This document shows, in pieces, positions 1 through 10,800 of a DNA stretch of 23,170 nt (positions are counted from its first letter, which is position 1; the number at the start of each line of letters is the position of its first letter). This DNA is from Ectocarpus siliculosus (Eukaryota > Sar > Phaeophyceae > Ectocarpales > Ectocarpaceae). The notes under the pieces were generated by a model. That model saw only the letters and a list, made by a program, of their open reading frames with translations, did no database searches and was not told the DNA's origin. Made by a program: the position numbers and the translations under genes. Location: NCBI GenBank assembly GCA_000310025.1, contig FN648901.1:1-23170 (forward strand), given 5' to 3'.

Positions 1-841
1 GCCTACTCTGTATGACTCTCTTCTGTTGTAGGGCTGTCCACACCAACGCGTGGTCTGTAGTGCCTACATCCGTTGTGCATACTCGTACTTCCGTCTCTTT
101 CCCCCCATTCTCTACGACTATATAGTCAAGGATGGAGCGTTCTCCTTTTTTGAAACATTGCCTAGTCAATTCCGGTTCTGTCTTTCGTACTCTACCGTTC
201 AACACCTTCATCTCGCTACTGTCAAGGAACCTCAGCATTTCTTCCCCGTTTTTGTCCGTGGCTCCCTCCCCGTATTGCCCTATGGCTCCGTGTGGGTTCG
301 TGGTTCGCCCGATTCTTGAATTGAAGTCCCCAACTAGAACTACTTCTCCCTTTCTCTTGAAGTTTTGTACATCCGCTGCTACCTCCTCGAACCCTATCCT
401 GATGTCCTTCACCATATTCTTCGACTCTGGTGGCATATATACATTTCCTACGAACAAGTCCTTCCTTCCCCGTTCCCCTGGTACCCTTATCCACATGCTT
501 TCGTTGAATTTGGTGTCGCTGATCACCTCAATTATGTCGCACATGTGCTCCTTGACTAAGAAGCCAACTCCCCCCTCCCCTCTACTCTTGATTTTCTGTC
601 CTCTCCTCATTTTACCTATCCATGTGTAGCTTCCCACTTCTTTTCCTATTTCTGCCCCGTCCTTCTCCCACGACTCTTGGACTCCGACTATGTCCAGGTC
701 TTTTTCGGCTGCTTGCTCGGCAATTTCGAGTCTTGTACGCTCATCTGTGGCAAACCCGCATACATTCCAAGACCCTATTCTGATTTCCTTACTCCTACTT
801 TCTACTTTCCCGTGCCTTTCAGGATTCCTTCTGTCCCTCAT
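1..841 (-). CDS. Non-LTR (LINE-type) retrotransposon ORF, APE endonuclease domain, partial
   Basis: The minus-strand frame is open from an ATG at 841 (an in-frame stop lies just upstream near 887) to the left edge, about 280 codons. It reads as an apurinic/apyrimidinic-type endonuclease, which nicks target DNA to prime reverse transcription. Visible motifs, counted from that Met: IGSWNVCGF near residue 22 (catalytic Asn26), VGVQESW near 53 (Glu56), GDFNSRIG near 171 (Asp172, Asn174), SILDYIVV, and TTDHALVW near 261 (Asp263-His264). Their order and spacing fit the exonuclease/endonuclease/phosphatase fold of LINE ORF2 proteins. The reverse transcriptase would lie beyond the left edge. No stop or frameshift interrupts the frame, so this part of the copy may be young. 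It lies antisense to the CFAP61 gene, probably inside one of its upstream introns. The family was assigned from motifs only. Confidence 0.85.
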   Translation of the reverse strand, partial: MRDRRNPERHGKVESRSKEIRIGSWNVCGFATDERTRLEIAEQAAEKDLDIVGVQESWEKDGAEIGKEVGSYTWIGKMRRGQKIKSRGEGGVGFLVKEHMCDIIEVISDTKFNESMWIRVPGERGRKDLFVGNVYMPPESKNMVKDIRIGFEEVAADVQNFKRKGEVVLVGDFNSRIGRTTNPHGAIGQYGEGATDKNGEEMLRFLDSSEMKVLNGRVRKTEPELTRQCFKKGERSILDYIVVENGGKETEVRVCTTDVGTTDHALVWTALQQKRVIQSR

Positions 842-1494
842 TTGCCTTCCCTTCTGCCTTATCCTTTCGCTGCCCCCCCCCTTCCCCTACTTTGGCTTGC
901 TTTCCCTTTTCCCTAGGTGAGGGGGGGGGGGGAGTTGTTTCAGTATTGGTCTTCTGAAAAGTCGTCATTGGCAGCACCGCACTGGGGGGCATTGACGGGT
1001 TGGATGATAGGCTGTTATGGCCCCCGAGGTGTGGGTTGTTTTTGACTTCCGCCTGTTTCGTGCCTCCGGGAGGGGGGACAACATATCAAGACATACGTAG
1101 CGGGAGGGGAAACATGGCATGTAGATGTGGTTGCCACCGAGCTTGCTTGTCCGTCTCGGGGACTTCGTATTTTCCCCTGTTGTTTCTTCCTTTTCGTCTC
1201 GTCCTGGGAGGATGGTTTGGCAGGCACGGCGCGCGTTGTTTGACGAAGTGCCTGGCCCCCCGCACAAGCAACAATCGAGGTCTTGTGTAGTGCTTGGTGC
1301 TGTTGTTTCTGTCGTTTGCTTGGTTGTTTTTTCAGGTATCCTATTACATAATGTTTGCTTTGGTTTTTCACAACACCTGACTGCTGTTATTGGCTAGTTG
1401 GCCGGTGAGGGCGGCAGGCGTCCGCGTCAGTTTGACCAATACAGATTGTAGGGGGTGCTAAGCTGAAATCGGAGCGGTGTTTGAACACCGAGAA

Positions 1495-1534
<40 letters not shown>

Positions 1535-1768
1535 AAGAAGGTTTCGTGTAGTTTCGGTAGAACCATCCCTCCTATTCCTCCCTCACGCCTTGCTCTTGAT
1601 ATTCCTACCCGTTTGGTTAATGCCCGTACTCTCTGTTGCCACACTTTCCGTATTGGCTGCTGTTTCGGTTACTCCAACGACTTTATCCCGCTTTCTAGTC
1701 TATTGCAAGTAGGATGACTCGTGGCGTTTACAAGACAATCAGCCCCGCTGCCATCAATGTCCTCGAAG
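842..1768. other. No supported gene; probable 5' flank of the LINE and intron sequence
   Basis: This stretch has no exon I can support. It contains a run of about 14 G at 919-932 next to the LINE ORF, several short overlapping minus-strand frames without recognisable domains (possible LINE 5' region or ORF1 debris), and an AAC/CAA microsatellite. A pyrimidine-rich part before 1742 and an in-frame TGA at 1715-1717 fit an intron running into the first CFAP61 exon seen here. Confidence 0.4.
1494..1533 (+). repeat. (AAC)n / (CAA)n microsatellite
   Basis: About 12-13 uninterrupted CAA trinucleotides lie in non-coding sequence. On the minus strand they give a poly-Leu frame, which I treat as a repeat artefact. 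Confidence 0.95.
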
Positions 1769-1883
1769 GTTGGGATGGAGGACTTCACGGCCACCCGGCC
1801 CAGCGCCGTGATCGTGCTCGACCTGGAATCGGAGGCTGATGTGCTGGCAAGGGTTAGCGGCCGGAGAGTAGACATGGCCACAG
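1769..1883 (+). CDS. CFAP61: CFAP61 exon: start of adenylate-kinase-like LID
   Basis: The exon ends with PSAVIVLDLESEADVLARVS followed by GRRVDMATG, the classic beta-strand, helix and LID entry of adenylate kinases (R-x-x-G-R-R-x-D-x-x-T-G). The acceptor is ambiguous: AAG at 1766-1768 (used here, phase 0) or CAG at 1740-1742. An in-frame TGA at 1715 rules out any earlier start. The exon ends in phase 1 before a GC donor (ACAG then GCAAGG). Confidence 0.75.
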
Positions 1884-4800
1884 GCAAGGTTTAAAGTTTT
1901 TTTCAGCACTTTCCCGCCGCGTCTTGTTTCGTGTTTGCCATTCGTGTCGTCGTCGTAATCGTCATCGTCATCGTTGTTGGTGTTGGTTTTGGTGTTGGTC
2001 GTGGTGGTAGCGGTGGAGGTGCCGGCTTCGATTTCAAAATCACTCCGTCGTGGGCCGTTGTCATTGTTTGAAAGACGCGATTTCGGTAAGTCTGTGACAA
2101 CGCTCGCGACCACTTCATCCTTCGACACACCACGAGCTCAGGTCATTCTCCCCGGACGTGTTGGACCTTACTTCGTTTATCCGTAGTTGTGGACATGGCG
2201 GGGCAAGGCTGAGACAATGTTGACCGTCCGACGCTTCAAGGACCCCGCACGTGCTTCTTCACGTACACCTTGAAGCCAGGCATAGAAAGTTATCGCCCAC
2301 CCCCCCCTGGTGCTTTCAATCTCCATGGGAATATTGCGTACGCCATGGAGCGCTGAACGCATACACAGTTTTTGCCCTCGAAGACCCGACAAAAACGGTG
2401 CAATTCTCTAACTGTTCAGTCTTCCCAACACATCTCAGCTGCCCGGTTGCAGTCCTTGAGAAAGAAGGTATCGCACCGAAACTCAACTCCGGTCTCCCCT
2501 GTCCGAAAACCAGAACAAAACAGAACACAACTACATCAACAAGCAAGCGGACGATCCCCATGTTTATGAAAAGTAAAAGGGTAAACGTACCAGCAACAAC
2601 GACGACAATCACGGATGACCTAATGACATCATCGTCACACGGACATCATCATGCATCGACGGCAAACAACAACGATCTAACTCATCATCATCCTAATCAA
2701 CGACGGCAGGTGAGATCTACCACCAAGAGTTCCGGCCACCGCCGGCTGGGGACTCCGGCGACGAGGACGGTGGCGTAACCGTGGACGCCCTACCCGGCGA
2801 CGGAATCCCCGGGGCCGTCACCGCTAGGCTAGAGTCTTACCGGCGCAAGTGCGATGACGTCGTGAGATCATTCGCGTCGACTGAGGGAGGAGGAGGAGGA
2901 GGAGGTGCCGCCGGCGCGGATGGCGAACAGAAGCAGGGGCAGTACGGGGACGGAGGAGCGGGAGGGGGGGACGGAGTGTTTCAGTGGGATGCTGGAGGTA
3001 AGGCCTTTGCTGCGGCTGCGGAAACGAAGACGGGTGTACGTGCGCGCGTGTGTGTGTGTGTGGAGCCCTTCGTCGCTTAGACCACACCCTCGTGCCTCTA
3101 CAAGGCAGAAGACCCTGCGGAGAATGTCCCGGGTGTGGTAAGGTAGAAGGTTGTTTCGTGCGGCGTATCCAGCCAGAAAACGCTTGTGCGCGGCCTGCAT
3201 TGCATGAAATATGTTCGAAACTACCGCCACAATGACGGTTTGTACGGAGCGGCAAACACGTGCATCCTGCGGGAAAGATACCGACATCAAGGGAATGCGG
3301 AAGAGACAGCGCTCCTGCAATCCCTGCCACCCCTCCCTCCATCTTGAAATCTCAAAGGAACAGCTCTTTCGGTTTTGCACGCACATCCGCATCCCCGATC
3401 CCGGAGATCTACGGTGACCCATAATCTCCAGTCATTTCGAGGCCTGTTTACTAAATAATGTCGCTAAAACTAATCCAATCATTTTTCTTCTTCTCTCGAA
3501 ACCTCATCCGGCACTCTTGGGGTTGGTGCACGAACGATACACACCGTGTGGCAGGCGGCGGGGCGGGGGGCGAGGGCAACGGTGGAGGCAGCGGCCGGCG
3601 GGTGCCTCAAGAGGGCGTAATCCAGTTCATTCGGTCGCAGGAGGGCGGGGCGTTCGGGCGCGTTTCGGTCCTCGACGCCAACGAGGCCGTTGAAAGGCGA
3701 GTAAAGAAACGACGCGCGATATTCATGCGTATGGCAAGGAACAACCGCACGCGGTTGAGGACACGGGAGGTTCAAGCGCATAAACAACAGCGTTTTTTGT
3801 TTGGTTTCTCAGGAAGTTAAAGAAGCAGTACACTACTACCAGAGCGAACGGTTGAATTTTCGGGCGACGGCAAAAACCACCATCATTTGTGATGCATTTG
3901 CACAAACCAAGAGCACGCTCGCATGCCAAAAATCCTCCGGATGTTCACACACAAATGCTCAAACACATGAATTGCCGTTCTTGTGCAGCTGGCACGTATG
4001 TCTCCTTTCGTGTCATACTTGAGCTTTGTTTACGTCGCAGCGGGCACCAAAGTTTCTATCACATTGACCGCGAAGAACACTACAATAACATTTTTCCCTT
4101 TCTTTGCCTGGCCACCTGGCCACACACTTTGTGCGTGTACGACACAGTATCCTTGACCAAGCCGTGTCGGCCGTCGACGCCTGGGTGTCTGCCGACCACC
4201 TGGCGGTGCACGGGCGCGGCTCCAGCTCTGACGGCGGGTCCACTTCGTCCGCCGCCCTTGCTGCCCTGCCGCCTAACGCCTTCGCGGTGACCCTCTTCTG
4301 CCTCGAGTCCAGGCGAGTTACGCGGGCTGTTTCGTCCTGAGTTTCACGTGTCTTTGTCTGATTCTTCAGCGCTGCTTCGTGCGGCACTGTTCGTCGTAGG
4401 AATGTTACGACGAGCCGAAGCTTGGCGTTGGAAGAGAAACTTCGAACTGACGCTCTGCTCAACTCGGGTCTAGTACTTAGGCAAAGGTCTCGGTGGTGTG
4501 TTGGTGTTGTCATGACGCGACATTGTGCTTTTTATTGCTTGCCAAGTAGACCTGTGTGTTTCTTATCCTCCTTTTTATTCTTCAGAGAACCCTGTCGCAA
4601 TTCCCAATCCATAAATGCTCAGATTCCGCCTCGTCCCCGAGGAAGGAACGGTTTGCCATCGCGGACCCGGTCCTGTGAGAACAATGACCCGTCCTCTCGA
4701 GGACGCGTGGTCAATGGCCTACCCGCTAAGGCATGCAAAACACGACCACGCCCCCGCCCCCGCCCTTCGCCCCGAAGACCACTAGCATATATTCGAAAGT

Positions 4801-7800
4801 CAAACACAATGCCACAAGCTCGAAGCGCCCCCGACCATACTCCCACTCCCCGTCCCGAACACAAAATGTCGACGCTACGAGAACAGGCTCGAGTCTCGCG
4901 CGGCGGACTTCCTGCCACATGCTTTCCTGCTGTACCCTGACCGAGACTATTGCGTGCTCACGCTTCCATCGGTGGGCGCGGAGAGCGTACTGCTCCGGCA
5001 CTTCTCTCCCGTGCCGGCTAGGCCGGGTTCCGCGTTCAACCATGTCCTCTACGTGATGCACAGGTTGGTTTGGTTGGTTTGGGGTGTGTTCGGTTAAACG
5101 AGCATTGGAGCGGGAGGTAGACAAGGCACGTGCAGGTACAGTGGGGGTCCCTGTCTAGTGCCGTTTGAATAGTGCCAGTTCACGGTGTGGTGCCGGTGTC
5201 AGCCGGCAAAAACTGAATTTCCAAGCCATTGTCAGTACTTTGAATAGCGCCGGTCCGGTATTGTGCCGGTGGATTTTCTGGGCACATACCGGCACTAAAC
5301 AGGGAGCCCCACTGTACTCCTTTCTTGTGCGTGTAGGGTGATGATCGGAAGGAGCCGACACATGAAATTGCCATCTGGTAAATCATGTGGGGATTTTTAA
5401 CCATGTGGGGATTTTTGTTCTAGCAGTGTGGATCGGTGGAACGGTTTGCTGGCTGCTATGGGGTGGTATTTATACTTACATTCTCCCGGAGCCCATGCCT
5501 CATTCGTCCGGACTCATCCCTTCCCCGTCTTCTTTCGCTCCTGAGTATAACCCCGCTTCCCTCTCTCTCTCTTTCTCGACATTTCATGTCTCGGGATGCC
5601 GTAGAAAACGCCGCCCCCTTCGTTGAACGCCCCCACCAACTACTTTCGTCAACGGCCGTATCCCTACGAGGAGCAAGGGCGGTGCTCCTCCGCATTGAAC
5701 TAGATGATTGGTCGATGACAAAATGGCAAAGACAGCCAATAACACCAAGGACTCATGCCGATGCCTAACGCCCTGTACCAGAGATTCGCTGCCCGCCTAC
5801 AAATACCTGAGGGTTTCGAGATTCGTCGGAAGCAGTCACCGGGCGGGAGTGTCGCACCTCGTAGAATGCTGGGGCGGAGCCGACTTGGTCATGGCGGCGG
5901 TCAAAGACGCCGATCAGCACCAAAACCAGGCAAGAACGGGTTTCCGGGGTGTTCCCTGAAAACAATATGTGTGTCCCACTGCTATGATCAAAGTGGTCAC
6001 GACACGCCGTGTTTTTCTCGCCAAAAAAGATGGGGAGAGATGCAGCTGATGAACGGACTAAAAACCTCGCGGGAAGCAAGCCCAAAAAAGGACCACGAAA
6101 TGTTCTAAAACAAAGTCGCAGGCTAAATGATTGCGGGTGCATCGCAGCGGTGAAGGATGCCAACCGTTGCACAAAGGCCCTGCGTGATATACTGTAGTCT
6201 CACAGAGTCGTCTATTAAAACACGCATCATCTTTCTTTCAGGGCCTAACTTTGTGCCCCGGAACTTCCAGGGATGGACGGGGCTCCCGCCCGCTCCTTCG
6301 ACCGCCACGAATTGTCCCTCCTGAAACGAACGCACGCGCCTTGTCTGATTGCATGAAGCAATTTTTGCGAGGGCTCGACAAAATCCCGCCATAACCCAAC
6401 CCACACTTCCTCTCATCCCAATCATGAAACTGCTGGTCTTTTGTTCTTTTCCCAGCCGATTCCCCTACCCCCCCATCTCATCCTCCTCCGAATCCGCGCA
6501 TGCACGTCATCGCGCGAAAACATGCCTCCGCTTCAACGACAACACGGAATCTCAGGAACTGATGGACAACCCGCCCTCGGCGGCGTTCGTGGCCACCATG
6601 GGTCACCAGGTGGTCGGCGTGTTCGTCGCCAATCGGGAGGCGTGTGGGGGCGACGAGGTGTCTCGCCTCCGGTCTCTGTTCGAGCTGGAAGACTTCATCG
6701 CGTTCGATCGACACCGGCCCAGGAACCAGGCCGTCATGACGGCGCTGGCGCTGAACCCCATCTTTGCTGGGCACTGCCGCTTTGCCCTGAAAGAGGTGCG
6801 TGTGTGTGGGGGGGAGCCCCGTGTGTTTGTCAACGTTCATATCATAAGGGTTCATATTCCTGGTGTATACCCGTGCACCCGATACCGTGGACAGTTCGTT
6901 CCGCCTGCTCCAAACATGGTATCGGGTACCGGCTGCCGTGAAACGTTCGGGTACGAGTACGGGTACGAGTACGGGTACGAGTACGTGACCCTTTGGTGAG
7001 CTTGGCACAACTTCCACACCTGATGAACCCGACACTTTGGAATGTTCGGTGCAGCATCCTTACCATCCTCATATCTTATACGCTTCGGGAAAGTCCAGTA
7101 CGACTTCCCGTACCTTACCAAACGTGCCCGTACTACCGGCACATAAGGTCAGATTTGTGTGATGTTTCGAAATCCACAGTGACACACAATGAATTCACTC
7201 GCGTTTGATCATTTGGAAGAAATGGTAGCATTTCGAACATAAACCGATTGTTTGGGAGGAATGATGTTCGGAATCACATGGGTAAAGCTCAACATCAAAT
7301 TTTGAAGGATGTGGAACGATTGGTGTTCGCCTAGAAACCCCCTTAGCGGAATCAAGCACGAGAACGTTGTGTGTGTGCGAAATTCTCGATTTGCTACAAT
7401 GCAATCATCCTCAGCCGGACCAAAGCGAAAGAGGTACGAGCGGGACAGTATTCGACGAAGGCCTCCGAGTTCACGGATTCAGAGCATATGTCACGGATCA
7501 AAACCGAAACCCACTACTACTTCGGATCTTCTTACCGTGCCTTACTGCAGGGATACACCAGTGCCATTTCCCTACAGCACATGCTCCCATGTGGATTTCT
7601 TCTCTCCACTCCCATGTGGATTTCTTCCCTCCACTCCCAAGCGTGCGTGCTTGTGAGGGGGTGAACTTGTTGTTGCATTCGCTCGCGTAATGGGCGGTTG
7701 TGTTGGTAGATTTGTGTCCAATTTTATCGCTCGCAATTCGTTGGCATGAATATCGAATAACCGCTCAGACACACTCTGCTACCGCCTTGGTGATGCCTCC

Positions 7801-10800
7801 CCCCCCCCCTGGTCCCTTCCTGTACCCCCATTCGGCCCACAAGGTAATGCGCCTCTACGACAAGTCCGTGATCTACTGGTGCTCCACGCCCGGCTCCGAC
7901 CTCCCCAAATCCGTTCCCTGGCACATGATTCCCGTGAGGCCGCGCCACCAGATGCAGCCACGGCCTGGAGACGTCGCCCCCACCTACACGGCAGGCGGGG
8001 GGCGGAAGCGAATCGACCATGAGGTTTGCCGTTCTATTGATTTGTCACGAATATGGTGCATGGGGGAAGGGGGCGGGGGCGGTGCATTACTGCTATGTGT
8101 GGTACAGAAATGCTCTGCTAGACTTGCAACGCGTCGGATTCTACGTCTTGCTGCTGTTACAATCCGTAGCGCTCCTTCGAACTTAACGAAGTACCGTTCA
8201 TCCCTCGGCTTCCGTCCTCCCCTCCCCTCTCCTGCCCCAAATACCCAACGAAAAAACACCTTGGCCCGGGTACCTCGTAAACACCACGCCACAGCCGGCG
8301 GCGCTATACTTCCTGTCGCGGCGTTTCGTTACCGAGCCGAAGGTCACCGCCAACCGCCGCGTCGTCGTAGTCGGGGCCTCGACTACCGCCCTCGCCTGCC
8401 TCGAAGGCCTGGCGTTCACTCCCTATCTCAACATCACCAGCCTTACCCTTGTGTCCCCCGACGGAATACCCTCGGTCGCCACCGGAGCAGCCGATGAAGC
8501 CGCCAAGCCTATCGGAAGTGGTGGTTGTGGTGGTGGCGGCGGGGGGCAAGATTTTGGTGGCGATGGAGAGGGAGAGGGAGAGGCCGGAGAGTTGGCGGCG
8601 GCGGCGGCGACACTGTCCCCGGTCGACGAGGACGCGCCCGATGCCGACCGGATGGCTCGGATGGGCTTGGAGCGGCATGTTCGGGTCGTTAGGTGAGAGT
8701 GCATGGCACGTGCAGGTTACCACTGTATGGTTTCTGTTGCTCAGGTGCGTACTACGTGTTTACGTGCGTGCTCTCTTCTCCTGTGTGCAATATTGAGGCG
8801 AGCGGGGGACCGAAGTTGTGCTTGCTTTCCGCATGCGAAATAGTCTGTTTCCTACGGATCATTTGTGGAGATGACACATCAAGTCCGAGTACCACGTAGA
8901 TAGGGAAAGGGACGAGCCCGTGCTGGTTCAGGGCCAACGCCCGTAATCAATCTACGTAGTTTCAAGAATATTTAATACCGCCGTGGGCATAGTTTCGAGT
9001 GGTCTACTGTGAAAAAATGAAAAAAAACGTGAGAGGTTCCCTGATGTGCTATACAGTTTGGGTCTCTTATAGGGAAAAATCACGAGGGTTCACGCGGAAC
9101 CCGCTCACACGCCCAAACCAAACAAAGCCTCTCCGTCACCTCGCCCCAAACTCGCCCTTCTCGGCCGAACGAGCAAAACAACTGTACATACCCACCATTT
9201 CGGCACGTGGGCTCCCGTGCAGATCGCGCATGGTCCACCTGGACCGCGAGAACGGCGCCATCCTCCTCCCCGATGGGTCCGTGGTGCCCTACGACGTCCT
9301 CGTGCTGTGTACCGGCCTGCAGGTGTGTCTAGATTTTTGTGGGGGAGCGCCTAGCCGGTCGGACCCGACCTCTTAACGCGTCGGACCGTGCCGGATCAGG
9401 CCTCTTGGATAACCGGAGAGTTGTTTGTTGGCAGGGAGAGGGGGGGGGCGGCACAGATAAGGGGAAAGAGTTTCATCGCCGCCTGTTTTGTCTTCGTTGC
9501 TTGGCGGAACGGATTCCTTGCCAATACGATGCGACAACTCACACGGCAATTGTTTTCGGTCTCCTGACGTTGTATTTTCGGTTTCCGCGTTAAGCGAACC
9601 TCGGTATGAGTGTTGTTGACCACGACCGAGAATGCAACCTTGGCCTTCTACTTTACCTCACGCAGCCCTGACCAGACTTCTACCCCGACTGCCGACGCCG
9701 TCGTTGCCCCGCGATTCTCGCGGCACACAAAACGCACATGCATATTATTCTCACAACAACAACAACAACCCAAGGACGACACGTCGCGCCGCCTAGGGTT
9801 GTGGGCCCCCGGCCTAAACCCTTCCAGCCCGGGCGTCCCAGGCTTTATCTCCCTGGACTCCCCCTTTCTTCGGGTGGACGTCGAGAAAGCCGTCGCTAAA
9901 GCCCCGCCGGACGCCGGCGTGGTGGTGTACGCCGTCGCCCTCAAGGCCCTCTGCGCAGTGCGAGGGCTGATTGACATGGGCGTGGCGCCGGGGAGGATCT
10001 CGGTGGTACGGCCGTTGTCGGCTGGCTCGGCGGCAGCGGCGCCGAGGATGGCAGACGTGGCCGTTTCGGCGGTAGACGACGAGGAGAAAGCGGCGCCCCC
10101 CGGCAGTACAACAAGAGGGAAAGGTGTGAAGTCGTCGTCGTCAACGTGGTCGCTCGGAGACGAGGCGGTCGACACCGCAGCGGTCGCCGCGGCGGCCCGG
10201 GCCGGAATCAATGACGCCGGCGAGCGCCGACTTGAGGGGGTGCGGGTGGACTCCGAGGGAGGCGTGGCGGCCGCAGTGTTTGCGGGCAAGGGCGTCGACG
10301 GTCGAGGTGGGGGTGACGCAAGCGGGCGGAAGCAGCGCCGGTCGAAATCTCACGAAAAGGGTGAGAAAACCGGCGCTGCGAAGACGGCGGTGGTGGTGGC
10401 GGCGGCGGCGGCGGCGGCCGGGGAGGTGACGGACCGAAGGGGTGGCGGCGGCGGCGGCGGCGACAACCACTCCACGGGAGAGGAGCAAGAGGAGGGCGAA
10501 GAAGACGCCACGAGGAGCGACTTCCTTGCGTGCGGCCTGCTGCTGTGCGGGGACACGCCGAATGTCGACCCAGACGTGTTTAGGGCGGCCAACAACAGCG
10601 GCCTCGTATATGACGGGCGCCTTGTCGTCGACCCGACGTTCAGGACCTCCGACCCCGCGGTGCTGGCGGGAGGAACCCTGACAAAGTTCTCGAGAGTGCA
10701 CGGCTCGGGCGCGCCCCGGCACGAAAAGTTCAACGCGAGCGAGGTGAGTCGAACTCGGCCCGCTTTTACTACGTTGTGTGGTACCGTGTTTTGTCATCGA

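Noticed and set aside
1775-1777. ATG as the true start of the main gene
   Set aside because: It would begin in the middle of an adenylate-kinase fold and omit the amino-terminal part of the family; an acceptor just upstream is more plausible. Not fully excluded.
3831-3930. Possible exon after GGTTTCTCAG (EVKEAVHYYQSERLNFRATA)
   Set aside because: The acceptor looks good, but the phase does not fit the GC donor at 3697 plus the exon at 4148, no donor follows in a sensible place, and no family match is visible.
6852-7142. Minus-strand frames with Thr-Arg or Tyr-Pro repeats in intron 7
   Set aside because: They come from the 12-bp minisatellite and lie between two confirmed CFAP61 exons.
9648-10797. 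Minus-strand open frames of about 213-218 codons across CFAP61 exon 11
   Set aside because: They are antisense shadows of GC-rich, low-complexity coding sequence; the plus strand has conserved family motifs and splice sites, the minus frames have none.
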